Of a stretch of DNA of 64,000 nt, positions 1 to 11,430 are shown piece by piece. Positions within the stretch are counted from its first letter, which is position 1. Each line of letters starts with the position of its first letter. A model generated the notes under the pieces. The model was not told the DNA's origin. It saw only the letters and a list, made by a program, of their open reading frames with translations, and ran no database searches. The position numbers and the translations under genes are program-made. The DNA is from Pseudomonas anatoliensis (GTDB lineage: Bacteria > Pseudomonadota > Gammaproteobacteria > Pseudomonadales > Pseudomonadaceae). The stretch is taken from NCBI RefSeq assembly GCF_017976235.1, contig NZ_JACVHC010000003.1, forward strand, positions 186,001 to 250,000. Reading direction: 5' to 3'.

Positions 1-591
1 AAATTTCGCGCCCAGCAAGACTTGATCGCAGGCCTGCCGCAATACCGTGAAAGCGTGCTGGCGCTGCTCGACAAACTGAATTTCGATGGTGCTGCCACGG
101 CCATTGAAGTCGGCCCCGGCGATGGTGCTTTCCTGCCGGAACTGGCGCGTCGTTTCAGCACCGTAACCGCGCTGGACAACAGCCCGGCGATGCTCGAACT
201 GGCGCGTCAGGTATGCGTTCGTGAACAACTGGCTAACGTCAGCCTGCAATTGGCCGATGCATTGAACGGCACCAGCCTTCAGGCCGATTGCGTTGTGTTG
301 AATATGGTGTTGCACCATTTCGCCGCGCCGGCCGAAGCGCTCAAGCACATGGCCGACTTGCTGCAACCGGGCGGTAGCCTGCTCGTGACAGAGTTATGTA
401 GCCACAACCAGAGTTGGGCCAGGGAGGCCTGCGGTGATCTGTGGTTGGGGTTTGAACAGGACGATTTGGCCCGTTGGGCCACCGCTGCGGGACTCGTTCC
501 CGGGGAAAGCCTGTATGTAGGCTTACGTAATGGTTTCCAGATCCAGGTCCGCCACTTTCAGCGACCGGCTGGCGACACTCACCATCGGTAA
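1..591 (+). CDS. Class I SAM-dependent methyltransferase, 5'-truncated by window edge
   Basis: The reading frame is open from the first base, so the start of the gene lies outside the window. The visible part is the C-terminal methyltransferase domain: a glycine-rich SAM loop (EVGPGDGAFLPEL), the acidic residue in TALDNSP, a VVLNMVLHHF segment and the late GGSLLVTEL strand. In Pseudomonas the gene just before metK usually encodes an ArsR-type winged helix fused to such a domain; the missing N-terminus is expected to be that HTH, but this is inference. It ends 18 bp before metK, which suggests co-transcription and a role tied to SAM metabolism. The substrate is unknown. Confidence 0.8.
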   Translation, partial: KFRAQQDLIAGLPQYRESVLALLDKLNFDGAATAIEVGPGDGAFLPELARRFSTVTALDNSPAMLELARQVCVREQLANVSLQLADALNGTSLQADCVVLNMVLHHFAAPAEALKHMADLLQPGGSLLVTELCSHNQSWAREACGDLWLGFEQDDLARWATAAGLVPGESLYVGLRNGFQIQVRHFQRPAGDTHHR

Positions 592-609
592 ATTCAGGAA
601 AAAATCGAG

Positions 610-1800
<1,191 letters not shown>

Positions 1801-1815
1801 TTCCCTGGCTGCATG

Positions 1816-1853
1816 AAAAGCCCCGCACGGTTCGCGCCGTGCGGGGCTTTTTT
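1816..1853 (+). terminator. Rho-independent terminator of metK
   Basis: A long GC-rich hairpin (AGCCCCGCACGG paired with CCGTGCGGGGCT around a short TTCGCG loop) followed by a run of T starts 15 bp after the metK stop codon. Confidence 0.95.
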
Positions 1854-1862
1854 ATGGTTTCA

Positions 1863-1950
1863 AGATCAAAAGATCGCAGCCTTCGGCAGCTCCTACAGGT
1901 GAAATACATACCTCGTGTAGGAGCTGCCGAAGGCTGCGATCTTTTGATCT
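1863..1950. repeat. REP-type inverted repeat pair
   Basis: Two perfect 35-nt inverted arms (1863-1897 and 1916-1950) with the core GATCGCAGCCTTCGGCAGC separated by 18 nt. The same core recurs at 6095-6174 and 7476-7560, always between backbone genes, and is absent from the island to the right. This is the usual intergenic REP pair of fluorescent pseudomonads. Confidence 0.9.
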
Positions 1951-2028
1951 TCAGCGCTGCGCAACACCCCGCAAAACACCCGACCGACCTCGCTGAAAAT
2001 CCTGACTAGTCTTCAAGAACCCCCATGA

Positions 2029-3711
<1,683 letters not shown>

Positions 3712-3807
3712 ACATGCAATCCCGGCTCACCGGGAACCCAACGGTCGCCGAGGCGCTCCAACAGCGCAGCGCCTCCCGACCCGATTGCCTTTGCACATGG
3801 AGCTTTT

Positions 3808-4203
3808 ATGAAATTTTTCGCACCACTCGCCCTGCTCACCCTTTGCGGCGTCATGGCCGCTCCCGTGATGGCTGCCGAAGACGCTCCCGGCCTGACCGGC
3901 TGCGCGGCCAAGAAGCAGGGCATCGTGAACCAGATCGAGCAGGCCAAAGCCCGCGGCAACGCCGATCAGCAGGCAGGTCTGGAAACCGCTCTGCGTGAAG
4001 TCACTGAACATTGCACTGACGCCGGCCTGAAAAAGGAGCGCGAGAACAAGGTCCTCGAGGCCAAGCATGAAGTCAGCCAGCGCCAGGCCGACCTCGACAA
4101 GGCCATGAAGAAAGGCGATCCGGAGAAGATCGACAAGCGCAAGAACAAGCTCGCCGAATCGCGTAAAGAGCTGCAGGACGCGCTGGACCAGATCGACAAG
4201 TAA
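3808..4203 (+). CDS. DUF1090 family periplasmic protein
   Basis: 131 residues with a signal peptide (MKFFAPLALLTLCGVMAAPVMAA) and a mature part that is almost entirely charged helix (KKERENKVLEAKHEVSQRQ), as in the DUF1090/YqjC family. Two cysteines (in TGCAAKK and EHCTDAG) are placed as in family members and may form a disulfide. The function of DUF1090 is not known; the composition suggests an extended helical or coiled-coil periplasmic protein. The gene is monocistronic and followed by a REP pair. Confidence 0.9.
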   Translation: MKFFAPLALLTLCGVMAAPVMAAEDAPGLTGCAAKKQGIVNQIEQAKARGNADQQAGLETALREVTEHCTDAGLKKERENKVLEAKHEVSQRQADLDKAMKKGDPEKIDKRKNKLAESRKELQDALDQIDK

Positions 4204-4226
4204 ATTGTAGTGCGTCAGAGGCCGCC

Positions 4227-4317
4227 ATCGCGGGCAAGCCCGCTCCCACAGGAATCTCCAGTGAACCTGGACTTTATGTACAGCAGAGAAATTTGTGGGA
4301 GCGGGCTTGCCCGCGAT
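4227..4317. repeat. REP-type inverted repeat pair, second family
   Basis: Perfect 24-nt inverted arms (4227-4250 and 4294-4317) with the core GCGGGCAAGCCCGCTCCCAC. The sequence family differs from the repeats at 1863, 6095 and 7476. It lies between convergent genes. Confidence 0.9.
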
Positions 4318-4340
4318 GACGTCAGATCAGCCAACAGATA

Positions 4341-4790
4341 TCAATGATCGCGAAACTCTTTATGGCAAGCGCTGCAGGCATCTTCAACTTTCTGCACTGC
4401 AGGCCCCAGGTTGCTGGCCTTATACGGCTGGACCTTGCTGGCGATGACCAATTCACCGGTGGCCGCTTCAAGGTTGCGGGCCATTTCCTGGAAACGCGCC
4501 TGTTTTTGCCAGACATCGTCTTTGGCGCTGGTGTGGTCTTCTTCACGCACTTGCGGGAAATGTTTCCACGGTTCGTGGGACAACGTATCGAGCTTCACCG
4601 CACCTTCGGCAAACTTCGGCCCGTCGAACGGAATGCGTCCACGCAACATGCCGCCCAGGTCTTCGCCGGTCTTGAGCATCTGTTTGAAGATCGTCTTGCG
4701 TTGGCCCAGCGGAGAATTCGGATCGACACCGCCACAGGCGGACAGGGTCAGACAGGCCAGCAATACAACAGCAATTCTTTTAAGAGTCAT
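4341..4790 (-). CDS. Cytochrome c' family lipoprotein
   Basis: 149 residues. A lipobox (LSAC, Cys19) predicts a lipid anchor, and the only heme-binding motif is CSACH at residues 139-143 close to the C-terminus, the arrangement of the four-helix cytochrome c'/c-556 family. It is therefore a membrane-attached periplasmic c-type cytochrome; such proteins bind NO or act in minor electron transfer, but the partner here is unknown. The gene is convergent with the DUF1090 gene and divergent from mltA. Confidence 0.9.
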   Translation of the reverse strand: MTLKRIAVVLLACLTLSACGGVDPNSPLGQRKTIFKQMLKTGEDLGGMLRGRIPFDGPKFAEGAVKLDTLSHEPWKHFPQVREEDHTSAKDDVWQKQARFQEMARNLEAATGELVIASKVQPYKASNLGPAVQKVEDACSACHKEFRDH

Positions 4791-4870
4791 GGTGGCTTCA
4801 GGTCACGAAAATCGGCGGCCAGTATCCCCGCGTCACCGACAAACACCAATAGCCCTATTAAAAATACGGG

Positions 4871-4899
4871 TTGCCGGAGCGCATGGAGCACTCCGGCAA
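4871..4899 (+). other. Hairpin in the mltA leader
   Basis: TTGCCGGAG and CTCCGGCAA form a perfect 9-bp stem around an 11-nt loop, 20 nt before the mltA start codon. There is no T-run, so it is unlikely to be an intrinsic terminator; it could shape the mltA 5' untranslated region. Confidence 0.5.
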
Positions 4900-4918
4900 C
4901 CGGCACAGGAATCACTCC

Positions 4919-6091
4919 ATGAACAGCCGTTTCAAGGCCTGGCGTCATCCGCTTATCGCAACCCTCCCACTACTGGCGATTCTCGCCGGTTGTACCGGTG
5001 GCGACAGCGACAAGCCGAAAACCCATGCGCTGGCCACTTACTCCAGCGCGACGTGGGAAGCACTGCCTGCAGTGTCAGATAGCGATCTGGTCGCCGGTTT
5101 CGGCTCGTGGCGCAGCGCCTGCACCCGCCTCAAAAATGATGCGGTCTGGGGCACGACCTGCGCCGCTGCGGCGAACGTGCCGCAGAGCGCCAGCGAGATT
5201 CGTGCTTTCCTCAAACACAACCTCGATGTTTACGGCCTGCGTGCTGAAAACGACAACCCCAACGGTTTGATTACCGGCTACTACGAACCGGTGTACCCCG
5301 GCAGCCTGACGCCGACCGAAACGGCGAACGTTCCAGTGTATGGCGTGCCCGAGGACATGATCATCGTCTCGCTCGACAGCATTTACCCCGAACTCAAAGG
5401 CAAACGCCTTCGCGGTCGACTTGAAGGTCGGGTGCTCAAGCCCTACGACGACGCGGCGACGATCGAAAGCAAAGGCGTGAACGCGCCAGTGGTTGCCTAC
5501 CTCACCGATCCGATGAACCTGCAATTTTTGCAAATCCAGGGGTCCGGGCGGATTCAGACCCAGGACGGCAAGCAGCTACGCATTGCCTACGCCGACCAGA
5601 ACGGCCACCCGTATCGACCGATAGGCCGTTGGCTGGTCGAGCAAGGCGAACTGAAGAAAGAAGACGTAACGATGGGCGCGATCAGCAACTGGGCCAAGGC
5701 CAATCCGTCGCGCATCCCGGAACTGCTGGGCAGCAACCCGAGCTATGTGTTTTTCACGCGCAACCCGGACAGCAACGAAGGCCCGCGCGGTTCGCTGAAC
5801 GTGCCACTGACGGCCGGCTACAGCGCGGCGGTGGATCGCAAGGTGATTCCTTTGGGTAGCCTGTTGTGGTTGTCGACTACGCGCCCGGATGGCACGGCGC
5901 TGGTTCGCCCGGTGGCGGCGCAGGACACCGGCGGTGCGATTGCCGGTGAGGTTCGCGCAGATCTGTTCTGGGGCACCGGCGAGGCCGCCGGGCAATTGGC
6001 CGGCGACATGAAACAACAAGGGCAGATCTGGATGCTCTGGCCCAAAGGTGCCCCGCTACCGCAAGTGCCGCAGGTGGCCGACAAACCCTAA
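4919..6091 (+). CDS. mltA: Membrane-bound lytic murein transglycosylase A
   Basis: 390 residues from the ATG at 4919, chosen because it gives a clean lipoprotein signal (ATLPLLAILAGC, lipid-modified Cys25); the frame stays open further upstream through the hairpin, where no start gives a signal peptide. The MltA core (LITGYYEPVYPGSL, IQGSGRI) is followed by the C-terminal 3D domain with AAQDTGGAI, in which Asp336 matches the catalytic aspartate of the family. The enzyme cleaves the glycan strand of peptidoglycan with formation of 1,6-anhydro ends, anchored to the outer membrane. A REP pair follows directly. Confidence 0.96.
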   Translation: MNSRFKAWRHPLIATLPLLAILAGCTGGDSDKPKTHALATYSSATWEALPAVSDSDLVAGFGSWRSACTRLKNDAVWGTTCAAAANVPQSASEIRAFLKHNLDVYGLRAENDNPNGLITGYYEPVYPGSLTPTETANVPVYGVPEDMIIVSLDSIYPELKGKRLRGRLEGRVLKPYDDAATIESKGVNAPVVAYLTDPMNLQFLQIQGSGRIQTQDGKQLRIAYADQNGHPYRPIGRWLVEQGELKKEDVTMGAISNWAKANPSRIPELLGSNPSYVFFTRNPDSNEGPRGSLNVPLTAGYSAAVDRKVIPLGSLLWLSTTRPDGTALVRPVAAQDTGGAIAGEVRADLFWGTGEAAGQLAGDMKQQGQIWMLWPKGAPLPQVPQVADKP

Positions 6092-6094
6092 AAG

Positions 6095-6174
6095 CAAAAG
6101 ATCGCAGCCTGCGACAACGTCTACAGGGTAGGTCTGTGACCTCTGTAGGAGCTGCCGCAGGCTGCGATCTTTTG
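6095..6174. repeat. REP-type inverted repeat pair, imperfect
   Basis: Same family as the repeat at 1863, with the left arm (6095-6125) diverged at several positions from the right arm (6144-6174). It lies between the convergent mltA and MAPEG genes. Confidence 0.85.
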
Positions 6175-6186
6175 ACCTTGCTCTAC

Positions 6187-6570
6187 CTAAACCGACACAA
6201 AGAAGAACGAAGCAATCAATCCCATCCCCACAAACCACACCAGCGACCGCAGAATCGCCCAATCCGCCAGATAGCAGATGATGTACAACAGGCGACTGGT
6301 GATAAACAGCACCGCCAGCACATTCACGGTGACCAACTGCGCCGTCCCCACCAGATGCGCAACGATCACCGCCACGGCGAACGCTGGCATCACTTCAAAG
6401 CTGTTCAGTTGCGCCGCATGCGCCCGCCGGGCCACACCATTAACGCTGTCGAGAAAGTCTCGCGGGTCATGATTGTCACTGAGCCGGAAACCGCCCGAGA
6501 TCTTGGCGACAATCGTGCACACGTACGGCAAAAAGATTGCGATCAACACACACCAAAGAGCCACCGTCAT
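6187..6570 (-). CDS. MAPEG family membrane protein
   Basis: 127 residues, four predicted membrane helices, with the MAPEG pattern in the first loop (GFRLSDNHDPRDF then GVARRAHAAQLNSFEVMPAF). The RA-AQ-N-E block is the glutathione-binding signature region of the membrane-associated eicosanoid and glutathione metabolism family. Bacterial members of this length are mostly uncharacterised inner-membrane proteins. It lies 39 bp downstream of the EamA gene on the same strand and may be co-transcribed with it. Confidence 0.85.
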   Translation of the reverse strand: MTVALWCVLIAIFLPYVCTIVAKISGGFRLSDNHDPRDFLDSVNGVARRAHAAQLNSFEVMPAFAVAVIVAHLVGTAQLVTVNVLAVLFITSRLLYIICYLADWAILRSLVWFVGMGLIASFFFVSV

Positions 6571-6609
6571 AACGCCATCCTTTTTTCGAGTTATAGAGTT
6601 CGCGAGCCG

Positions 6610-7443
6610 TCAGAACTTCATCACCAGTATGCCGATCAGCACCAGCCCACATGCTAAGAGCCGCGACCTGCCGAAAGGTTCTTTGAGGTAACGCATACCG
6701 AACAGCACCACCAGAATCACGCTGATCTCGCGCAACGCCGCTGCTTCGGCAATCGAGCCCAACTGCATCGCCCACAGCACCAGAGCGTAGCTGAACAACA
6801 CGCAGAACCCGACCGTCAGCCCCAGCCTCCACTGCTCACGCCAGAACTGCAAGAACGCCGGACGTCTGGCGACCCACGCCAGCATCGGAAACGGCCAGGC
6901 GCTGAGCAACGTGACCCAGACCAGGTAATCCAGCGGATGCGACCAGCGCCGCAGCGCCTGACCGTCGATGTAGGTGTAGCAGCCGATGCACAGCCCGATC
7001 AGCGCGACCACCGGCAACATCGACCACGGTAAATGTTTGCCGCCGCCGCCCTGCCACAGCAGACACGCCATGCCGAACGGAATCAGCATGATCCCGAAGA
7101 TTTGCTGTGTGGTGAGCACTTCACCGGCAAAGATCAGGGTCAGTGCCAGCACCACCAGTGGCGACAAACCGCGCATCAACGGATAGACCAGCCCGAGATC
7201 GCCGACGCGATAGGCCTGAATCAATAAGTAGCGATAGAGCAGTTCGAACGCTGCCGAAGCGAGAATCCACGGCCAGATGTCCATGGGCGGCACGTTCACG
7301 AAGGGCAACGCGATGGCAACAACCAGCAGCGCCACGGTGTCCATGCACGCCACCACCAGCAGCCGTTCGGCACTGAACTTGATCAGGGTATTCCACGCCG
7401 CATGCAGCAGCGCCGCTACCAACACCAAAGCTGTCGCCAACAC
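6610..7443 (-). CDS. EamA/DMT superfamily permease
   Basis: 277 residues with about ten hydrophobic helices in two repeated halves, the layout of drug/metabolite transporters. The N-terminal LLHAAWNTLIKFSAE and the GEVLTTQQIFGIMLI segment at the end of the first half are typical EamA features. It is an inner-membrane exporter of small metabolites; the substrate cannot be told from sequence. The MAPEG gene lies downstream, and a REP pair lies upstream. Confidence 0.88.
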   Translation of the reverse strand: MLATALVLVAALLHAAWNTLIKFSAERLLVVACMDTVALLVVAIALPFVNVPPMDIWPWILASAAFELLYRYLLIQAYRVGDLGLVYPLMRGLSPLVVLALTLIFAGEVLTTQQIFGIMLIPFGMACLLWQGGGGKHLPWSMLPVVALIGLCIGCYTYIDGQALRRWSHPLDYLVWVTLLSAWPFPMLAWVARRPAFLQFWREQWRLGLTVGFCVLFSYALVLWAMQLGSIAEAAALREISVILVVLFGMRYLKEPFGRSRLLACGLVLIGILVMKF

Positions 7444-7475
7444 GTTTCACTCCTTATTATTTTTCACTGCCCCCC

Positions 7476-7560
7476 TGTAGGAGCTGCCGAAGGCTGCGAT
7501 CTTTTGACTTTGGTTTTTAGAAACAAGATCAAAAGATCGCAGCCTTCGGCCCCCCCTACA
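7476..7560. repeat. REP-type inverted repeat pair
   Basis: Arms 7476-7509 and 7527-7560 carry the GATCGCAGCCTTCGG core seen at 1863. It lies between the divergent EamA and MFS genes, so it may be close to both promoters. Confidence 0.85.
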
Positions 7561-7762
7561 GGCGGGAGTCGAACACTCGAATAGTCAGATTATTGATTCT
7601 CGATGTGTCAGCAGCTGTTTATACTGCAAGCGACCACGCCGCACTCAGTTGCGCACAGACTAATTCCAATAATTTCTGCCTGCCCCCGCTCTCTTTCGAG
7701 ACCGGTCGTTGGCCTGCGTATGCCTGATCACAGCGTCAAGACTACCGACAGAGACCTTGCGC

Positions 7763-8932
7763 ATGCCACTCGCCTTGTTTGCACTCGCTGTTGCCGCGTT
7801 CGGCATCGGCACCACTGAATTCGTCATCATGGGCCTGCTGCCCGACGTCGCCCGCGATCTCGCGGTGAGCATTCCTCACGCCGGCCTGCTGATTACCGGT
7901 TATGCCCTGGGCGTGGTGTTCGGTGCGCCGATCCTCGCCATCGGCACCGCTAACATGCCGCGCAAAGCCACGCTGCTGGGCATGACGCTGATGTTCATCC
8001 TCGGCAACGTGCTCTGCGCACTGGCGCCGAATTACGCCACGCTGATGGCCGCTCGCGTGGTCACCGCGCTGTGCCACGGTGCATTCTTTGGCATCGGCTC
8101 GGTGGTCGCTGCCGGTTTGGTGGCGCCGAACAAACGCGCGCAGGCGATTGCAATGATGTTCACCGGTCTGACCCTGGCCAATGTGCTCGGTGTGCCGCTG
8201 GGTACTGCGCTGGGGCAATACGCCGGTTGGCGCTCGACCTTCTGGGCGGTGTCGGTGATCGGTGTTGTCGCCGCACTCGCGCAATGGTTGTGGTTACCCA
8301 AACACATCCCGATGGACAAGGCCAACCTCGCCAGCGAGTTCAAAGTGCTGGGCAAGCTCAATGTGCTGTTGGCGCTGGGCATGAGTGTGCTGGCGTCGAC
8401 CAGCCTGTTCAGTGTGTTCACTTACATCGCGCCGATCCTGCAGGACATCACCGGCGTCAGCCCGCACGGCGTGACTGTGATGCTGCTGTTGTTCGGCGTC
8501 GGCCTGACCGCTGGCAGCATGCTCGGCGGGCGCCTGGCCGACAGTCGTTTGCTGCCGTCGCTGGTGGGTGTGGCAATGGCGGTGGTGCTGGTTCTCGCGG
8601 CATTCACCCAGACCAGTCACTCGGTGATTCCGGCAGCGATCACGCTTGTGTTGTGGGGGATTTTTGCTTTCGCGCTGTGCCCGATCCTGCAACTGCTGAT
8701 TATTGATCAGGCCCATGAAGCGCCGAACCTCGGCTCGACCCTGAACCAAAGCGCCTTCAACCTCGGCAACGCGGCCGGTGCGTGGATTGGCGGGTTAGTG
8801 GTGGCGAGCGGTGCCGATCTTGCGCAGTTGCCGTGGACCGGGGCGCTGGTGGGTGTGCTGACGGTGCTGACGGCGCTTTGGTTTATCTATCTGCAACGTC
8901 GCGGGGCTGCTGTGGTCAATGTGTCTGGCTGA
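7763..8932 (+). CDS. MFS transporter, AraJ-like efflux permease
   Basis: 389 residues from the ATG at 7763, with about 12 membrane helices. The N-terminus FGIGTTEFVIMGLLPDVA and the GYALGVVFGAPI helix are characteristic of the AraJ/arabinose efflux branch of the major facilitator superfamily; RVVTALCHGAFFG matches the conserved motif of helix 4. An upstream in-frame ATG at 7709 would add 18 residues that do not resemble the family, so the later start is preferred. Likely a proton-driven exporter of sugars or small drugs. Confidence 0.9.
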   Translation: MPLALFALAVAAFGIGTTEFVIMGLLPDVARDLAVSIPHAGLLITGYALGVVFGAPILAIGTANMPRKATLLGMTLMFILGNVLCALAPNYATLMAARVVTALCHGAFFGIGSVVAAGLVAPNKRAQAIAMMFTGLTLANVLGVPLGTALGQYAGWRSTFWAVSVIGVVAALAQWLWLPKHIPMDKANLASEFKVLGKLNVLLALGMSVLASTSLFSVFTYIAPILQDITGVSPHGVTVMLLLFGVGLTAGSMLGGRLADSRLLPSLVGVAMAVVLVLAAFTQTSHSVIPAAITLVLWGIFAFALCPILQLLIIDQAHEAPNLGSTLNQSAFNLGNAAGAWIGGLVVASGADLAQLPWTGALVGVLTVLTALWFIYLQRRGAAVVNVSG

Positions 8933-8950
8933 TTGTGTTGTGCCAGGAAA

Positions 8951-9096
8951 AGCCCTCACCCTAACCCTCTCCCAGAGGGAGAGGGGACTGACCGCGCCGT
9001 TCCGGAGAATTACGCCGACCTGAAATTGCGAGTCGAGCTCAGTTTTGAAAAGCCTGAAGATCGGCTCCCTTTTCCCCTCTCCCTTTGGGGGAGGGC
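8951..9096. repeat. Pyrimidine/purine-rich intergenic repeat pair
   Basis: A hairpin-forming block (CCTCTCCCAGAGGGAGAGG) at about 8966-8985 faces a related CCCCTCTCCCTTTGGGGGAGG block at 9075-9095. The sequences resemble a second dispersed repeat of Pseudomonas backbones. The first block may also terminate the MFS transcript. Confidence 0.6.
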
Positions 9097-9222
9097 TGTG
9101 ATGAGCGGGCTCCTGATCTCAGCTCAGATTTCCACTGTGCCCTCAGCCGCCCTCCGCCCATCAAACCCCCGCACCAAAAAATCAGTGCGCTTTCTTCCCA
9201 CCCCTCATCCAAAGGACCCCGG

Positions 9223-9795
9223 ATGCTTGAACTTGTCGCCGCTTTCATCTGCCTCACCACCCTCCTCACCTTCGTCAACTTCCGCTTCATCGGTCTGCCG
9301 CCGACCATCGGCGTGATGGTCACCGCGTTGCTGTTTTCCCTGCTGCTGCAAGGCTTGAGCGTGCTCGGCTATCCCGGCCTGGAAGAACGCGTACAGCAAC
9401 TGATCGGCCAGATCGATTTCGGCGATCTGCTGATGAACTGGATGCTCTCGTTCCTGCTGTTCGCTGGTGCCTTGCACGTAAACCTGAATGATTTGCGCAG
9501 CTATCGCTGGCCCATCGGCTTGCTGGCGACCTTTGGTGTTTTGATTGCCACAGCGGTGATCGGCAGCCTCGCCTATTACATCTTTGCCCTGTTCGGCTGG
9601 CACGTGAGCTTCCTTTACTGCCTGTTGTTCGGCGCGCTGATTTCCCCGACCGACCCGATTGCGGTGCTCGGCGTGTTGCGTACCGCCAACGCCTCGAAAC
9701 CGCTGAAAACCACTATCGTCGGCGAGGCACTCTTCCCCCCATATGGCCGTATGGACAGACACCTGAACGTCCCGTTTTCATTGGCCCGCATCTAA
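9223..9795 (+). pseudogene. CPA1-type Na+/H+ antiporter, truncated by island insertion
   Basis: The ATG at 9223 follows AAAGGA. About 171 residues match the N-terminal half of NhaP-type cation/proton antiporters (several membrane helices, then GALISPTDPIAVLGVLR). The match stops inside the conserved GESLFNDG region: the sequence reads VGEALF and then PPYGRMDRHLN, which is foreign, with a stop 19 codons later. The remaining helices and any C-terminal domain are nowhere in the window. The gene is therefore disrupted near 9737 and the product cannot be a functional antiporter unless the intact end lies beyond the far end of the island in a second copy. Confidence 0.9.
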
Positions 9796-9840
9796 ATAGG
9801 CACTGTCCATACGATATTTGGTTTCTATGGACACCCGTCG
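9737..9840. mobile_element. Left end of a large genomic island
   Basis: Homology to the antiporter gene ends at 9736. The next ~100 bp hold TATGGACA at 9750-9757 and 9826-9833 and its complement TGTCCATA at 9804-9811. The first and second lie in a perfect 11-bp inverted repeat (CGTATGGACAG at 9748-9758, CTGTCCATACG at 9803-9813). Repeated short sites next to a junction are what transposase or recombinase binding arms look like. Coordinates of the true terminus are approximate because the matching right end is not in the window. Element type is undetermined. Confidence 0.7.
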
Positions 9841-10302
9841 TTGTCTCAAGGTTGCGTGAATGCTTCCTCAATTCCGCTCAACGCTTCTACCCCCTAAGAC
9901 TGGCCAGGCGGGCGAGCTTTTCTCGCGCCTGCAAGGAAACGGGATCTCTCTGTTCTGATTAGAACGTCCGGATTGTTAACCCAGCTTCCGCGCTTCCCTC
10001 CGGACTCGAGGCCAAGGAACGACTGTCGTTCAAATCAGTCCTGCATTTTCCATTCAGAAGTAAGAAGCACTTTCTCAGGGCGCAAGCCTCGACTTCAGTC
10101 AATAATTAGATTAAACCTCCCGAACGACTAAAAGATTTAGGCGTCTTCGGCATCGCATGAGCTCTGAACGACGAAAGTGGGACATATAGTATTCCAGCGT
10201 GTGCTAGCACATCCCGTATAAAAGCCTAACACCGCCAAAAACGGTGCTAAAAACTCCTCAAGCAGGTTTAAATCGTTTTCTAAGACAAACCACTAAATGC
10301 CT
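9841..10302. other. Non-coding stretch inside the island end
   Basis: No convincing gene on either strand. A short hairpin (CACCG/CGGTG around 10229-10245) lies downstream of the CD-NTase stop on the minus strand and is followed there by a T-rich tract, so it could be the weak terminator of the CBASS operon. Confidence 0.5.
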
Positions 10303-11430
10303 TTAGAAAATTACCGCGTTGGTCACCGCTACTCTACTGGCGTCTAAGAGTGGTTTCTCTGACAAGCTTAGAAGATAGCTTTGCTCTTTAGCAACCTCTT
10401 GAAGGAGACCGTCCATTGCTACGGATAGATGCAGCAAGCCATTGAACTTGTCCTCGGTATTAAAGATAAAACGGGAGCCATCAGGTACTACTAATCTCCT
10501 CGCTTCTTCCTTGTTGTTCCACAAATAATCCAGATATCTTTGGGTCTCGGCCAATATCGCTAATTCGTAGTAGGCACCAGCGGAGAGGCTATGCATGTTG
10601 GCATGGTACATTATTGAGGCAATATCAAAGCTTGAGATCGTTACAGGTTTTCCATCTGCCTCGAGCTCTGCCTTTATGTTTTTACATAACCTTATTGATT
10701 TGCGGAGTCCACCACCTGTGGTTTCACATCGTTCTCGTACCTTTTTGATGTGCAGGAAAGGCCAGTTTTCAATCGTGGTACTTTTATGCGAATCTAGGAT
10801 AGTGACAGCGCGGTCATGTTTCTGACCAGAGGCTTGGTAAGTGATAGTGTCATGCCAGTGGGAAGGCACGACGTCTACTGGACGTGCTAATGACCCTCCT
10901 TGCAATTTGATGGCCTTAGAGCCAGAAGTGTCAATCGTCGCAGCGGGAAACGCATCACGAAGAGCTTTACTAATTTCGCCCCTGCGAGCGGTTAACACCC
11001 CAACTGAAGTGCGTGAGGTCGGTGAGCGGTACTGACCCGATGTACTCATGTACCCACGCGCATCATAGGTATGAAAGTCAGCTTCTATTGCTAAAAGATC
11101 AACATCACTGACCCCTCGAATATGGACATTCAGTGGTACTGATCCCTGTAGCTCGAATTCGAGACTGCCGCTTGTCCTCTTCGACAACTGGTTGCTAACC
11201 CGTTCTGCGGTTTCGATGCTGATGCGGGTGTAGGTAGGATCTACCTCCTGCATCGCTCCTAAAGCAAAAGTTGTATTCGGCTTGTCTTTAACCCTATGTT
11301 CCCACGCCTCTTTTGTAAGGCTTCGGTTTACGATGAAATCCTTCGCATCCATTGCGATTACAGAGGATCTATCTAGCCCTGAGCGTCTAGAGCGTAGACG
11401 GTTAATTCGATCATTAATTGACGTGCTCAT
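10303..11430 (-). CDS. CD-NTase (CBASS cyclic oligonucleotide synthase)
   Basis: 375 residues. The nucleotidyltransferase active site is visible: Gly96-Ser97 in ELQGSVPL, the paired aspartates of SDVDLL (Asp109, Asp111) and the third acidic residue Asp186 in RPVDVVPSHWH. This is the cGAS/DncV-like (SMODS) fold that makes a cyclic di- or trinucleotide alarm on phage infection. The first 17 bp overlap the end of the membrane-effector gene, so the two are one operon. No Cap2/Cap3 (E1/E2/JAB) or HORMA/TRIP13 genes are present, which makes it a minimal type I CBASS. The nucleotide made cannot be read from sequence. Confidence 0.87.
   Translation of the reverse strand: MSTSINDRINRLRSRRSGLDRSSVIAMDAKDFIVNRSLTKEAWEHRVKDKPNTTFALGAMQEVDPTYTRISIETAERVSNQLSKRTSGSLEFELQGSVPLNVHIRGVSDVDLLAIEADFHTYDARGYMSTSGQYRSPTSRTSVGVLTARRGEISKALRDAFPAATIDTSGSKAIKLQGGSLARPVDVVPSHWHDTITYQASGQKHDRAVTILDSHKSTTIENWPFLHIKKVRERCETTGGGLRKSIRLCKNIKAELEADGKPVTISSFDIASIMYHANMHSLSAGAYYELAILAETQRYLDYLWNNKEEARRLVVPDGSRFIFNTEDKFNGLLHLSVAMDGLLQEVAKEQSYLLSLSEKPLLDASRVAVTNAVIF

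Noticed and set aside
5576..6019. Minus-strand open frame inside mltA
   Set aside because: Shadow of mltA; its composition (Arg/Gln/Ala/His) is that of an antisense reading of GC-rich coding DNA.
9085..9222. Upstream extension of the antiporter frame
   Set aside because: The extension runs through the intergenic repeat; the ATG at 9223 with AAAGGA gives the family N-terminus.
10220..10302. CRISPR or retron-like structure near the island end
   Set aside because: No regularly spaced repeats and no reverse transcriptase anywhere in the window.
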